Source: Symbiodinium sp. CCMP2592
Lineage: Eukaryota > Sar > Dinophyceae > Suessiales > Symbiodiniaceae
Direction of reading: 5' to 3'
Length of the DNA stretch: 64,000 nt
NCBI GenBank assembly: GCA_905221615.1
Contig: CAJNDT010001247.1
Span: 751,827 to 815,826, forward strand
In this document: positions 1-9,239 of the stretch, in pieces
Position numbering within the stretch: position 1 is the stretch's first letter
Layout: the number at the start of each line of letters is the position of its first letter
Made by a program: the position numbers and the translations under genes
The notes under the pieces: generated by a model
What the model was told of the DNA's origin: nothing
The model's database searches: none
Seen by the model: the letters and a program-made list of their open reading frames with translations, nothing else

Positions 1-96
1 TAGCGGCAGGTCCGAGTGTCTCGATCATCTCGGGGATTCTGGGTTGCAGGTCTCCTTCTTGTTGATTTACCGTGGAATTCAATCAACATTCTCTTG
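1..96. other. left edge, no feature recognised
   Basis: No reading frame or repeat family could be assigned before the first hairpin. Confidence 0.5.
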
Positions 97-189
97 GGTA
101 GCCCCCCACTGAGTAATAGTTGAATAATATTCATAATGTTAGGACCTTAATAGTAGCCCTAGTATAGACTATTACTGTATGGGGGCAGT
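97..189. mobile_element. fold-back element, family I-like
   Basis: Inverted arms: GTAGCCCCCCACTGAGTAATAG on the left pairs loosely with CTATTACTGTATGGGGGCAG on the right. The AGTAATAG/CTATTACT and C-run/G-run core is shared with family I at 764 and 37,782. It is more diverged than those copies. Confidence 0.55.
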
Positions 190-231
190 ACCTAAAAAAC
201 CCTAAATCCTAAACCCTAAACCCTAAACAAT
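190..231. repeat. telomere-like CCCTAAA tract
   Basis: About five CCCTAAA heptamers, some with substitutions, directly abut the preceding hairpin. Confidence 0.8.
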
Positions 232-324
232 CTCTTTCGACGGGCTCCAAATTAGCTCCAAAGCCCACTCCTCCAAAAAGAAGTGGATTCGAGAAGCTGA
301 CAGAAGAACCCCCTCCGAAACCCT

Positions 325-433
325 ACCCCAAGGGTCCAAAGCACCCAATAATTAGGTACTTGGTTTTAGGACAGTAGTTGTGTAGGTTAGGATTCTGGGG
401 AGTGTATGATTATTAGGTAGTTTGACCCTTGGG
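325..433. mobile_element. fold-back element, family W
   Basis: Arms AGGGTCCAAAGCACCCAATA and TATTAGGTAGTTTGACCCT are imperfectly complementary. Related copies lie at 41,265 and 44,966, and a fragment near 26,866. No coding capacity. Confidence 0.5.
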
Positions 434-609
434 GCTAAAACCCTTAAACACACTACAGAACATCCATAGAGCCGAGGAAGCTCTTCTGCAAAGGCGAGCG
501 GCCCCCTTCTTGTCCAACTCAATGAGGTCACCCCGTACCTGTCTCATGACCTCGAAGCAACTCATCGGCTAACTGAGTAAAAAAATACCGGAAAAGTACT
601 TGACCATAT

Positions 610-717
610 ACTACTGTTGATGATATAAATCCTGCAATACCCTTAAGGACCTTAGACTATGGAATTTATGGTATGGTCCGTTTTATGGGTAATGCAGGAT
701 TTATATCATCAACCGTA
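610..717. mobile_element. fold-back element, family E
   Basis: Terminal inverted repeats TACTGTTGATGATATAAAT and its complement ending in AACCGTA enclose about 50 bp. The pattern TAC-GTTGATG...CATCAAC-GTA recurs at 9,610, 46,750, 53,027 and 55,651. The terminal TA is compatible with a TA target duplication (inference). Non-autonomous. Confidence 0.8.
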
Positions 718-763
718 TGGCTACTGTTTTTGCATGTTGCTATTGAATGAATGTCCTGATGCT

Positions 764-864
764 TTAGAAGGGGCCCCCAATCTGTAATAGTGGTATAATA
801 GGAATATAATAGGGCCCTACTATAATCCTTATAGTCACTATTACAGGGTGGGGGCAGCTTCTAA
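764..864. mobile_element. fold-back element, family I, 8-bp target duplication
   Basis: Perfect TTAGAAG/CTTCTAA ends are followed inward by G/C runs and CTGTAATAGTG/CACTATTACAG arms. CTGATGCT occurs immediately on both sides (756-763 and 865-872), giving an 8-bp target-site duplication. Non-autonomous; the 8-bp duplication would suit a hAT-type transposase, but none is in the window. Confidence 0.85.
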
Positions 865-1006
865 CTGATGCTTTTTATGGCATTTCCAGCGCTGGCTTTG
901 TTCGGGCGTTGGTGCTTTTGGCTTTTTGGGGCATGGTGGGGCGCTTAGGGTCTGGCCTTTTGCGGTTTCGGTGTCGGAGGTTTACCACCCAAAAATTGGC
1001 TACAGG

Positions 1007-1121
1007 CAAAGGGGAAAAGGAGGGCCCTACCCTATAATGGGCTATATAATGGATATATCATGGCTATATTAAGGGTATATACCTAGGGGTCCTTATTAAG
1101 GGTCCCTCCTTTTACCCTTGG
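1007..1121. mobile_element. fold-back element, family H, with 16-bp flanking repeats
   Basis: Arms AAAGGGGAAAAGGAGGG and CCTCCTTTTACCCTTG enclose a centre containing CTATAATGGGCTATATAATGG. A 16-bp sequence (AAAAATTGGCTACAGG, one mismatch on the right) flanks it at 991-1006 and 1122-1137. Other copies: 19,892, 32,932 and 43,404. Confidence 0.8.
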
Positions 1122-1375
1122 AAAAATTTGCTACAGGGTGGTTTCGGAGCATAGCTCCTAAGCCCTAAACCCTCCATAAAAGGAAAAGGAAAGCACGCAC
1201 AAAACAACTGCTTCTAATTACCATCACATGGTTGCTATGATTAACCTTGATGATGTATGTATGTATATTTATATGTATTACATGCGTATATCCACATATA
1301 GACCAGATACAAAACAAGCAAGAAACCTGAAACCTGGCGCAGAGCCCAAGCCCTAAACTCGGAAACCTAATCCCA

Positions 1376-1560
1376 AACCCGAAAAAGGAAACCCCAAACC
1401 CTCACCCCTAAACCCCTGACCCTGAAACACTAGAAACCCTAAACCCTAAATCCCAAACCCAACCCCTAAACCCTACACACACCCCAAAACCTCCAAACCC
1501 CAAAACCCAGACCAGAAACCCTAAACCCCAAACCCTACACCTGAAACCGAAACCCTAAAA
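1376..1560. repeat. degenerate telomere-like CCCTAAA tract
   Basis: Many CCCTAAA heptamers and variants (CCCAAAC, CCTGAAAC) interrupted by short fillers. Confidence 0.75.
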
Positions 1561-1634
1561 CCCAATGCCAAAAACTCCCGTGGAACCACAACATAATACC
1601 CTTGTTACGAAACCTTGGAGCTTTATGATAATGA

Positions 1635-1742
1635 ACTACTATTTGCTTAAGAAACCCCAAAAAAATAAAAATAATAATCCCTATATTACCCCCATAAGGA
1701 ATATATTTTTTATTTTTTGGGGGTTCTTAAGCAAATAGTAGT
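1635..1742. mobile_element. fold-back element, family Q
   Basis: Arms TACTATTTGCTTAAGAAACC and a right arm ending in TTAAGCAAATAGTA, with an A/T-rich centre. A second copy at 7,768 has the same arms and a TA microsatellite in the loop. Confidence 0.8.
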
Positions 1743-3150
1743 GAACATATACACATAGTGTTTTGAATACTCCTTCGGAGCTTGGTTATACTAAACATCA
1801 AAAGATCTAAGCACACCAATTTCTTAGAGCACTATAAGGTTAGACTGAAAACAGAGCATTGCAAAATCTTTCGATAACTTATGAGACCCAGTGAGCCTCC
1901 ACACCCTCTTCGTGAAAGACCTCATCGAAGCTGAGACCTGGGAGCGCGCCACCAAGAGACTCATACGAAGGGAGTACTATCATTATTGTAATTATTAGTA
2001 TGATATCTATGCATGTATTTTTGTCACTGTTATGATTATGAATGCTGATTGATGTGTTATGATTGTTGATCTTGATATTATGGCACTTCTTCTTCTTGCA
2101 TTTTGTTAAAGGAACTACTATGTATACAAAAACCAACATTGCTATTAATATTAATATTAATATTATGAATATTTTCTATTGGGATTTAAGTCTTGAGTAG
2201 TTCAGGGTTTAGGGCAAAGGGTTTAAATGGCTTGGGGTTTAGATGGTGTAGGGTTTAGACACTCCAAAACGGAAGTACAAGGGCTTGTAAGGCTTTGACT
2301 AACTAGCTACTTACGAAGTCCCCCGACCCTCCAACCAGACTGCTGAAACAATGCTGCGACTGAAACTGAGCGAACAGGCCTTCCATGCCCTCCACTGGCA
2401 AGGAAGCCGATGCCACCGTCTCCTGAAATCAAACCCAAGTCATGCAGGGTGTCATTGGGGTGTTGTAGGGTTTCTCATGGCTTCATAGATGCCTATGTTT
2501 GATGATTCTTTGGACAAGGCCGTCGTGCCAGAGCTCTTTTATTGGGTTGGTTCTCAAAGGCTTCTCGGTAAGTGAGGGTGCATTGTTCAGGATTCAGGAT
2601 TTAGGGTTGTAGGGGTCACTGACATCGGCTTTAGGCCTTGCAGGCCGGATTCACGGTGAAAGCCTGCAAGCCCAAGCGGTGGCCTTAATATTTGGAACTA
2701 TAGGTTAAGGGTTCAGGATTTAGTTAGGGATTGAGGCTTACGGTGTAGGGTATACGACTACTGATTTTCATCAGAATGTGTTTGTCTTGGTATTATATCT
2801 CACAGATCAAACCTGTATTGACTCTACAGGTCCCGAGTCAAAGCAGCTTATGCAAACCCCGTGAAAGGCTCACAACGCCCTTGAACGGTTCCACAAATTG
2901 CGAGGAAAGCCCCAGCCCCGCTGCCACAGCTTCTTCACCGCCGAGAGGCAGTTTTTAGGTCGAGCTCCAAGTAAGCTTCTTGCCACCTTAGTCGCTCATG
3001 CCGGTCCGAGGTACATGATGACTAGGATTCAACTTGGACTATAGGTTTCTGTGGCACTATGCGAGTATCGGGCTTCCAATAAAGTAACTATGGAAACACC
3101 TCAACCAAGCAGAGGAACTCTGTAAACCATTATTGCAACAAAATGCAAAC
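1743..3150. other. no gene recognised
   Basis: Only short reading frames without recognisable motifs. A few dispersed TTTAGGG heptamers (near 2,205-2,260 and 2,590-2,610) and short AT-rich runs such as the TATTAA repeat near 2,145 are all I can see. Confidence 0.5.
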
Positions 3151-3156
3151 AACCAT

Positions 3157-3264
3157 TACAGTAAAAGCCAGAAAGTTGGAATATGATTATCCTAAACCCT
3201 TTATGGTAAATTATAAGGTATCCTACCCTGAAACTATATTCCAAATTTCTGGAGTTCCCTTTAC
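3157..3264. mobile_element. fold-back element, family D
   Basis: Arms read GCCAGAAAGTTGGAATATGA and a complement ending in AATTTCTGGAGTTCC. The centre has ATTATCCTAAACCCTTTATGG. About nine copies of this family occur in the window (7,234; 11,935; 20,309 half; 24,303; 35,481; 36,082; 53,595; 55,956). Confidence 0.8.
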
Positions 3265-3293
3265 GATGCCACAAACCGTTGCCCTTCCTCATT

Positions 3294-3520
3294 ACTTAAA
3301 GGGTCATGGGACTTGTAACTAGGGTTACTAGGATACCCAGTAACCTAAGATTAAAAACGCCTCTCTTTTTGGTATTGGGTAACTTTATAAGGAACCTAGA
3401 CTACAAAAAGGGAATAAGGGTACTACTGGGCATCCTAGTTTATAGTTAAGGTAACTGTACTTATAACCCCAATTAGGGTACTTCTAACCTTACTTACTAA
3501 GTCTCATGATCCTCCAAGTA
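3294..3520. mobile_element. fold-back element, family B, interrupted by K2
   Basis: The left arm TTAAAGGGTCATGGGACTT pairs with the right arm AAGTCTCATGATCCTCCAAG. Uninterrupted family-B copies are about 105-130 bp. This one is longer because a K2 element sits inside the left half, so B inserted first and K2 later. Confidence 0.8.
3328..3438. mobile_element. fold-back element, K2, nested in family B
   Basis: Ends are CTAGGATACCC and GGGCATCCTAG. The sequence is almost the same as the copy at 7,466. Flanks GTTA and TTTA (3 of 4 match) fit a 4-bp target duplication, as in family K. Confidence 0.8.
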
Positions 3521-3547
3521 TTGCGGTGCCAGGGTGCTGAACCATAG

Positions 3548-3652
3548 GGGAGTTTCCCCAAATTGGGGGGGTACCTTATTTTGGGAGTTATTAGAACAAG
3601 GATCCTACCATCTAGGGTACTGTATTAGGGTCCCCTATTTTCAGAAACTCCC
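3548..3652. mobile_element. fold-back element, family C
   Basis: Begins GGGAGTTTCCCCAAATT and ends TTTTCAGAAACTCCC. The centre carries AAGGATCCTACC. Flanks ATAG and ATAT. Confidence 0.8.
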
Positions 3653-3815
3653 ATATCTTTGAAGCTCACACAGTGGAAACACCGAATTGAATTGGCGTTT
3701 GCTTCTGTTCCTCTACAGCCCGATAAACCGATAAACCATAACTCCTAAACCCATAGCCATAACCCTGCAGCAGGCAAAAATCCTTCAAAACTGCCAAACC
3801 TGCTAAATTATACTG

Positions 3816-3926
3816 CTAGACCCAAGAGTAACCCAGGAATAAAAAGGGTACCCTTTTTGGTTTAATGTGGCTTATAAGGGTACCCGAACCCTAAAAAAGG
3901 AAATAAGGGCCTACTCCAGGTCCTGG
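3816..3926. mobile_element. element of family K, 4-bp duplication ACTG
   Basis: Starts CTAGACCCAAGAGTAACC and ends GGCCTACTCCAGGTCCTGG. ACTG is present directly on both sides (3,812-3,815 and 3,927-3,930). The interior has AAAGGGTACCCTTTTTGG, itself self-complementary. Confidence 0.85.
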
Positions 3927-4099
3927 ACTGTTTCCAAACTCCGAGAAAATATCTGCTTCTTTGACCTTAACCCCAAGTAACCTACATTTTTAAGGACTTA
4001 TATAAAGAAATCATATTAGGGAACCCTAAAAAAGCAGGTTCCTTAGGGGCCAGGGAGAGCTACACCGCTGACCCAGTGACTCTGTGAACGGCTCCAGAT

Positions 4100-4201
4100 G
4101 GGAGTTTCCGAAAGTTAGGGGTACCTTATTCTGGGGTCCTTATAATAAGGATCCTGCTATTTGGGGTACTATACTAGGGTCCCCTGTTTTCGGAAACTCC
4201 C
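4100..4201. mobile_element. fold-back element, family C, 4-bp duplication AGAT
   Basis: GGGAGTTTCCGAAAGTTAGG and its complement TTTTCGGAAACTCCC form the ends. AGAT flanks both sides. Confidence 0.85.
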
Positions 4202-4550
4202 AGATACAACCCCAATTCGAGCTGGCTCAGATCAACCTGAACTAAATTCAAGTGCCGGAAGCACCACGTTCCAGTGCACCCAGACAGAGTATTAAGACTC
4301 TGTGTGCAATTCGACACTACGCCCCTCTACAACTTCAACCCTGGAGCGGCACAATGCACTTAAAAGTTTTTGCTTTGTGCCGGTGAGGATCTTGGAATCG
4401 TCGTTGCCACCGGTGCCTCGACGTCACGAGCATTGAGAAAAGGTTGTCGGGTTTACTTTTTGGCGTTCAGGGTTTAGCTTGTACATGCCCTGGGGCTCTA
4501 AAGGCGAAAGTCACTAAACCCTATGACACAAGCCGCACTACCTGGACCCA

Positions 4551-4662
4551 GAACCCGGGGAGGAACAGCACGTCGGTGCCCTTAACAAGGGTTCCGATAA
4601 AGTACCCTTAGTAGTATAGGGCCCCAAATTAGGGGATGTACTGTCTAGATCCATAGCCTTAA
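4551..4662. mobile_element. element of family M, diverged
   Basis: Shares GTTCCGATAAAGTACCCTTA and TATAGGGCCCCAAATTAGGG with the better copy at 4,738. The outer arms are weak. Confidence 0.55.
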
Positions 4663-4737
4663 AGGGCTTCCTACAAAGTACCATGTCGTAGCAGCTAAGA
4701 TCCTCCCCGAAGTTCTTGGCAAAGGGACCTTCTGGAA

Positions 4738-4870
4738 CCCAGACCCTCGGGAGGATCCAAAAAGTAGATCCCTTAATGGGGGTTCCTATAAAGTACCCTT
4801 AGTGTACCCTTAGTAGTATAGGGCCCCAAATTACGTGATCTACTTTCTAGATCCTGCTGGGGGTCTGGGA
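4738..4870. mobile_element. fold-back element, family M
   Basis: Left arm CCCAGACCCTCGGGAGGATC and right arm GATCCTGCTGGGGGTCTGGG are complementary. AAGTACCCTTAGT is tandemly duplicated inside. Other copies: 12,571, 14,267, 17,897, 39,830 and 53,429. Confidence 0.7.
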
Positions 4871-4931
4871 AGGAACCCTACACCAAACCAGCTGAACCCG
4901 GCCCACAGAACCCTTTCCCTAACGGTCCGTC

Positions 4932-5057
4932 TACTTGGAGGATCATGGGATTTCGTAAGTAAGGTTATAAATAAGTACCCCAGTTGGAATTATAAGTGAT
5001 TAAAAGTATAGTTACCTTAATATTCGAACCCCAGTTACTACGTCCCATGACCCTCCA
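4932..5057. mobile_element. fold-back element, family B
   Basis: TACTTGGAGGATCATGGGAT on the left and GTCCCATGACCCTCCA on the right. The TTATAAGTGATTA-type centre is typical of the family. Confidence 0.8.
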
Positions 5058-5061
5058 TCTA

Positions 5062-5136
5062 CCCAAAATAGTATATACTTCGGCCTGAAAGTAGTCCCTA
5101 GGTACAATGGGGCCAAAGTATCTACTATTCGGGTAC
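5062..5136. mobile_element. short hairpin, unnamed family
   Basis: AATAGTATATACTTCGGCC pairs imperfectly with GGCCAAAGTATCTACTATT. Only one copy was seen. Confidence 0.5.
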
Positions 5137-5444
5137 AAGCCTTAACCCGGATGGTACCCTTACTAGAACCCTTATGGTACCCTTAAAGAACACTTTCGGG
5201 CAACCCTTTCGGGCACATGGACCCTTAGGGTTTGGCAGGAACTCTGAAATTTGAAGCATCAACCGCAAAGGCTAAGATGTGTCGTAGATCTTAGTTTCCT
5301 GGGCAATACAGCTTTGCTGAGCTTTCTCTCAAAAAAGCATCAACCGTAAACCCTAAACCCTAAAAGGGAACTCTGAAATTCTGCCTGATGCATCACCGGA
5401 GCCACGAAGAGAGCGGCGTCCCTGGGGTTTGTGGAGTTGCTTGA

Positions 5445-5748
5445 AGGGTCATGGGAGGGACTTAGTAACTCGGGTTCCTTAAAGGTGTCCCTGAAGGGAT
5501 CTGTAAGAGTTCTATAAACGGGGGGGTTAGGGTTACCTAAAGGGTCATGGTACTTAGTAACTAGGCGTCCTTAAAAGGGGTGCCTAAAGGGATCTGGAAG
5601 AGTTCCATAAAGCGGGGGTTAGGGTTACCTAAAGGGTCATAGTACGTACCTAGGGTTAGAATTAAGGTAACTGTACTTATACTTACTTATAATAACCCTG
5701 TTTAAGGTACTTCTAACCTTACTTACTAAGTCCCATGATCCTCCAAGT
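5445..5748. mobile_element. family B element with tandemly repeated left end and two J-type inserts
   Basis: The left-arm motif AAGGGTCATGG...CTTAGTAACT occurs near 5,445, 5,540 and (degraded) 5,631. Two similar inserts of about 58 bp separate the copies, each with AAGGGATCTG, AGTTC and GGGGTTAGGGTTACCT. The right arm ends ATGATCCTCCAAGT. Confidence 0.75.
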
Positions 5749-5881
5749 GTTCGGTTCAGGAACCCAAGAGATTGAACTTGGAATGGGCGGACACGCCACA
5801 ACGCCTCTGTACCGGAGGAAGTGAAAGGCTTGGGGCTTAGGGTTTTGGGGATTACGGGTTAGGTCGTCGGTCTCGGGGTAT

Positions 5882-5989
5882 CTATACTGAACTTAGAACC
5901 CTAGCAACAAATTATAATTTTAGCTGTTTCTTAGGGAGTATAATAACCAAAAATTAAGCATAATTTCTAAGTACCCCTAAGTTGGGGTT
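5882..5989. mobile_element. element of family G with 16-bp flanking repeats
   Basis: Contains ATACTGAACTTAGAACCCTA and TTTCTAAGTACCCCTAAG. GTCGGTCTCGGGGTAT flanks it exactly at 5,866-5,881 and 5,990-6,005. Other copies: 24,658, 26,121, 28,427, 38,289 and 48,351. Confidence 0.8.
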
Positions 5990-6235
5990 GTCGGTCTCGG
6001 GGTATAAGGTCTGCGGATGGAGTTTGCATCTGTAGCTGTCTGAGTGCGAGTTAGGGCCGTCCGTACACTGCGATGCACAGCTCTACACAGCACGTTTGCG
6101 AAAAGGTAAACCCTTTCTCCAAAACAGGAACGACCCCCAAAACCTTTTGAAAGCCTTTGCACAACCTCTCCCAACGACCCCCCCAATTGATCTTCAGCTG
6201 CACAGAGAAAAGACTCGAACATCCCCAATAAACCT

Positions 6236-6472
6236 AAATCCTAAACCTCTTTACCCTAAACCCCTAAACCCCTAAACCCCTGAACCTCTGAACCCCTGAA
6301 CCTCTGAACCCCTGAACCCTAAACCCCTAAACCCTAAACCCCTATGACCAGTTGGCACATCCAAAAAAAGCAAAACCAGACGTGAAAAGGCCAGATCCAG
6401 GTAGGGGCCTGAATCATTGACACAGGGTTTAGGGTTTAGGGTTTAGGGTATAGGGTTTAGGGTTTAGGGTTT
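6236..6472. repeat. telomere-like tracts with variants, both orientations
   Basis: 6,236-6,345 is CCCCTAAA mixed with CTGAACCTCTGAACCCC variants. 6,424-6,472 is TTTAGGG in the opposite orientation. About 80 bp of unassigned sequence lies between them. Confidence 0.75.
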
Positions 6473-6518
6473 TAGGGCTGTATAAGGACTACTATAACGG
6501 GTACTATGGGAGGTTTAG

Positions 6519-6608
6519 AATAGAGGCCTTAATAATTAGAACAGTATATTGCACCATGATAACGAGGCACCCCAAACTGGCATAGCAACTTATTAGGGCC
6601 CCTATATT
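6519..6608. mobile_element. fold-back element, family N
   Basis: GGCCTTAATAATTAGAAC on the left, TTATTAGGGCCCCTATA on the right. The family is better preserved at 39,485 and 47,108. Confidence 0.6.
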
Positions 6609-7021
6609 GCGCAACTTGATCAACCCAAACCCGAAACGCTTAACCCTCGACCCCCTAAGCCTCAAACCCCTTGAACCCTGTACCGGCCCCGCCTCAAACC
6701 CTCAGCCCCCGAAGCCTCAAACCCCTAACCTTTAAACACCCGAACCTTAAACCCTGTACCACCCCCCCTCTCTCAAAAAACAGGATGGGGCGTGGGCCGG
6801 TAGAGGTTGCAAGCTGTGGCCCATAGGAGGTAAAGGCGGCAAATGCCCCACTCCTGTGCGAGGCTTCGACGTTAGTCAGGTCGTTGAGGGGTTCGGGCTC
6901 AGGACTTTACGGTGGTTTAGGGTTGAGGATTTACAAATTTAGGGTTTATGTTTTAGGGACACTTAGACATTAAAGAGTGCTTACAAGAGTTTAGGATCAT
7001 CGTTGAAGGTTTCCCAAGCCC
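6609..7021. other. no gene recognised
   Basis: Degenerate CCCTAAA-like sequence to about 6,770, then sequence with no assigned repeat or coding feature. Confidence 0.5.
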
Positions 7022-7106
7022 GTTGAAGGATCTAGAAAGTAGATCCTTTAATGAGGTCCTATAAAGTACCCTTCAGTCTCAGATCGGGGATTCTACTCTC
7101 TGGGAT
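7022..7106. mobile_element. partial element of family M
   Basis: AAGGATCTAGAAAGTAGATCC and CCTATAAAGTACCCTTCAG match the centre of family M. The termini are missing. Confidence 0.5.
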
Positions 7107-7233
7107 AGTTCGGTGCAAGGGGTAAGGTCTACATATAGTCTCCAGTGCTTCTCACCAATTTTAGATTACAGGATCCGAACACCTCAACCCCAAATTATAG
7201 ACCCGAAACCCTAAACCCAAAGCCCCAAAACCT

Positions 7234-7350
7234 TACAGTAGAAGCCAGAAAGTTGGAACATCATTGGCGTCATGCCCTTCAGGTAAAGTATAAGGGATCC
7301 TAGCACTAATCCTCCTAAAGTCATGTTCCAACTTTCTGGCTTCTACTATA
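7234..7350. mobile_element. fold-back element, family D
   Basis: Long arms: TACAGTAGAAGCCAGAAAG on the left and CTTTCTGGCTTCTACTATA on the right. Confidence 0.85.
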
Positions 7351-7465
7351 AACCCCTAAACCCTATGGTTTACCCAAAGATGGAACTACAATGGCGACTC
7401 TAGGTAGGGCTCTATGGGCTTCCTGGGCTCAGACAGAGGTTCGCGCTTCGTTGTGTTCTCTTATT

Positions 7466-7577
7466 CTAGGATACCCAGTAACCTAGGAATAAAAAGGCCT
7501 CTCTTTTTGGTATTGGGTAACTTTATAAGGAACCTAGGACTACAAAAAGGGAATAAGGGTACTACTGGGCATCCTAG
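7466..7577. mobile_element. fold-back element K2 with 25-bp flanking repeats
   Basis: Ends CTAGGATACCC/GGGCATCCTAG. A 25-bp sequence beginning TCGCGCTTCGTT abuts both ends (7,441-7,465 and 7,578-7,602) with a single mismatch. Nearly the same element is nested in a family-B copy at 3,328. Confidence 0.85.
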
Positions 7578-7767
7578 TCGCGCTTCGTTTTGTTCTCTTA
7601 TTTTTGGTGTTTGCCCTTTTCGGCACGGTTCGGGTTTAGAGTTTTAGTCGCTTCGCTTGTGTTTGTCTTTTTGTTGGCTCTTTTCGTCACGGGTTCAGAT
7701 CTTAGGGTTTAGGGTCGGGGTTAGTTTAGGGTGTAGGAGATGCTTGGGGTGAGTGACGGGATCATTA

Positions 7768-7794
7768 CCTACTATTTGCTTAAGAACCCCCCAA

Positions 7795-7834
<40 letters not shown>

Positions 7835-7886
7835 CTTATGGGGGTAATATAGGGATTAGTATTTTTTTGTTGGGTGCTTCTTAAGC
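7768..7886. mobile_element. fold-back element, family Q, TA microsatellite in loop
   Basis: Arms CTACTATTTGCTTAAGAA and TTCTTAAGCAAATAATAG. The loop holds about 17 TA units (7,797-7,831), absent from the copy at 1,635. Confidence 0.8.
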
Positions 7887-7889
7887 AAA

Positions 7890-8640
7890 TAATAGTTACT
7901 GGGTCATGGGTAAGGTAAGGTTCTTAAACGGCCTTACAGGGCTTAAGGAACAGCAGCCCGCCATGTAGAGCCTTACTTTAGTTGGAGGAGCAGGCGACGC
8001 AGAATTGGGTCATAGGTACCTTTAGCGGATTAGCCCTATTATTAGAGCACCTTACAATTAGAACACCACTCAAGCACCTGTCATAACTACTCTTATTCAA
8101 AAGGCTTGTGATCCTTCAACTAACTACAGCCCAGCTAACCCTAAGACCCTAAACCCCAAAGTCTAGGACCCTACACCCTGGAAACTGACATTTGGAGCCC
8201 GAACGGCTCAGGGTTACCCCTAAGCCGGAACCCCACACCTCAAAATCCTAAAACAGGAAGCTTAGAGCCCTTGTAAAACCCTCAGATTAGAGCATATCTT
8301 GGCAGAACTCTTTAGATAAACCTCTTTAAGCACGCAACCCTGAAGTGCAACCCGAAAAACTACACCCCCTCACCCCTAAACCTCTAAACCCTAACCCCAA
8401 TATAAATCCTTGAATCCTCAACCCTGACTTGCTACCCCCCCCTACAAAAGCTTCAAGGGTAGGTATTGGGGATCTAAGACCGTAAACCCTAAACCACAGA
8501 AATAACAGGTTAAACTTTCCGCTTCCTACAAAAGTACAAGAGCCTAAAAAGTTTCAAGGTCAGGTATCGGGGATCTACTAGTAAGACCCTAAACCCTAAA
8601 CCTTATATACCCAAAGTCCCTCAACCCGAAACTTCCCCCT
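7890..8640. other. no gene recognised
   Basis: Unassigned sequence with scattered CCCTAAA-like words, densest at 8,140-8,420. GTTTCAAGGTCAGGTATCGG near 8,550 resembles CTTCAAGGGTAGGTATTGG near 8,450, suggesting a small local duplication. Confidence 0.5.
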
Positions 8641-8646
8641 AAGCTC

Positions 8647-8783
8647 TACTTGGAGGGTCGGGGGACTTAGTAACTGGTTATTTTCGGGACTTAGAAGTAC
8701 CATAACCCCAATTTAGGGTCCCTTTTGGGGTACTTAAAAGTCTACTTACTACCTACTTACTAAGTCCCCCGACCCTCCGCGTA
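8647..8783. mobile_element. fold-back element, family A
   Basis: Left arm TACTTGGAGGGTCGGGGGAC, right arm GTCCCCCGACCCTCC. Family A is the most frequent here together with B: 10,374; 13,131; 14,911; 17,344; 18,352; 29,244; 31,879; 36,933; 44,291; 47,810; 50,236; 51,411. Confidence 0.85.
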
Positions 8784-8884
8784 AACCCTGAACTCTCCCC
8801 TCCTGCATCGCCCGCCGAGTCGTGTTGGGCGTCGAGGGCACCCACGGCGAGCGCCTTGTCATCTGTGAAGTCCCTAAGGCCTGG

Positions 8885-8950
8885 GAGAGCTTATGGTTCC
8901 TTTATAGGGATCTATAGGGGTACCTTTAAGGGGGCTCCTTTAAAGGATCT
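8885..8950. repeat. J cassette
   Basis: Contains CCTTTATAGGGATCTATAGG and CTCCTTTAAAGGATCTAG. J is a short motif group of CCTTTAAAGGGATCTATAAG and TTCTATAAG type words, usually beside TTTAGGG tracts. Confidence 0.6.
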
Positions 8951-8953
8951 AGT

Positions 8954-9040
8954 TTACGGTTGATGATATAAATCCTGCATTACCCATAATAAGGAATATA
9001 CCATAATTCCCATGGTTTAAGGGCTTAAGGTCATAAGCTT
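8954..9040. mobile_element. family E element, right end missing
   Basis: The left arm TACGGTTGATGATATAAAT is intact. The right arm is replaced where a family-C element begins at 9,046. Confidence 0.7.
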
Positions 9041-9045
9041 TATAT

Positions 9046-9142
9046 GGGAGTTTCCGAAAATTCGGGGTACCTGACTTTAGGGTCCTTATAATGGATCCTA
9101 CTGTAGGTGCTATAATGGGGTTTCCTATTTTTGGAAACTCCC
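9046..9142. mobile_element. fold-back element, family C, 4-bp duplication ATAT
   Basis: GGGAGTTTCCGAAAATTCGG to TTTGGAAACTCCC, with ATAT on both sides (9,042-9,045 and 9,143-9,146). Confidence 0.85.
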
Positions 9143-9146
9143 ATAT

Positions 9147-9239
9147 TAGGGCTCCAAAAAGCACATAAGCGTAAGCATTTTATGGTGATATCCCTACCTT
9201 GTTGGGCTTCATTACAAGGGGCTTATATGGGATGTCCCG
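9147..9239. mobile_element. family F element, rearranged
   Basis: CTCCAAAAAGCACATAAGCG and GCATTTTATGGTGATATCCC match the ends of full family-F copies at 38,992 and 44,114, but here both words lie together. One arm appears deleted. Confidence 0.6.
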
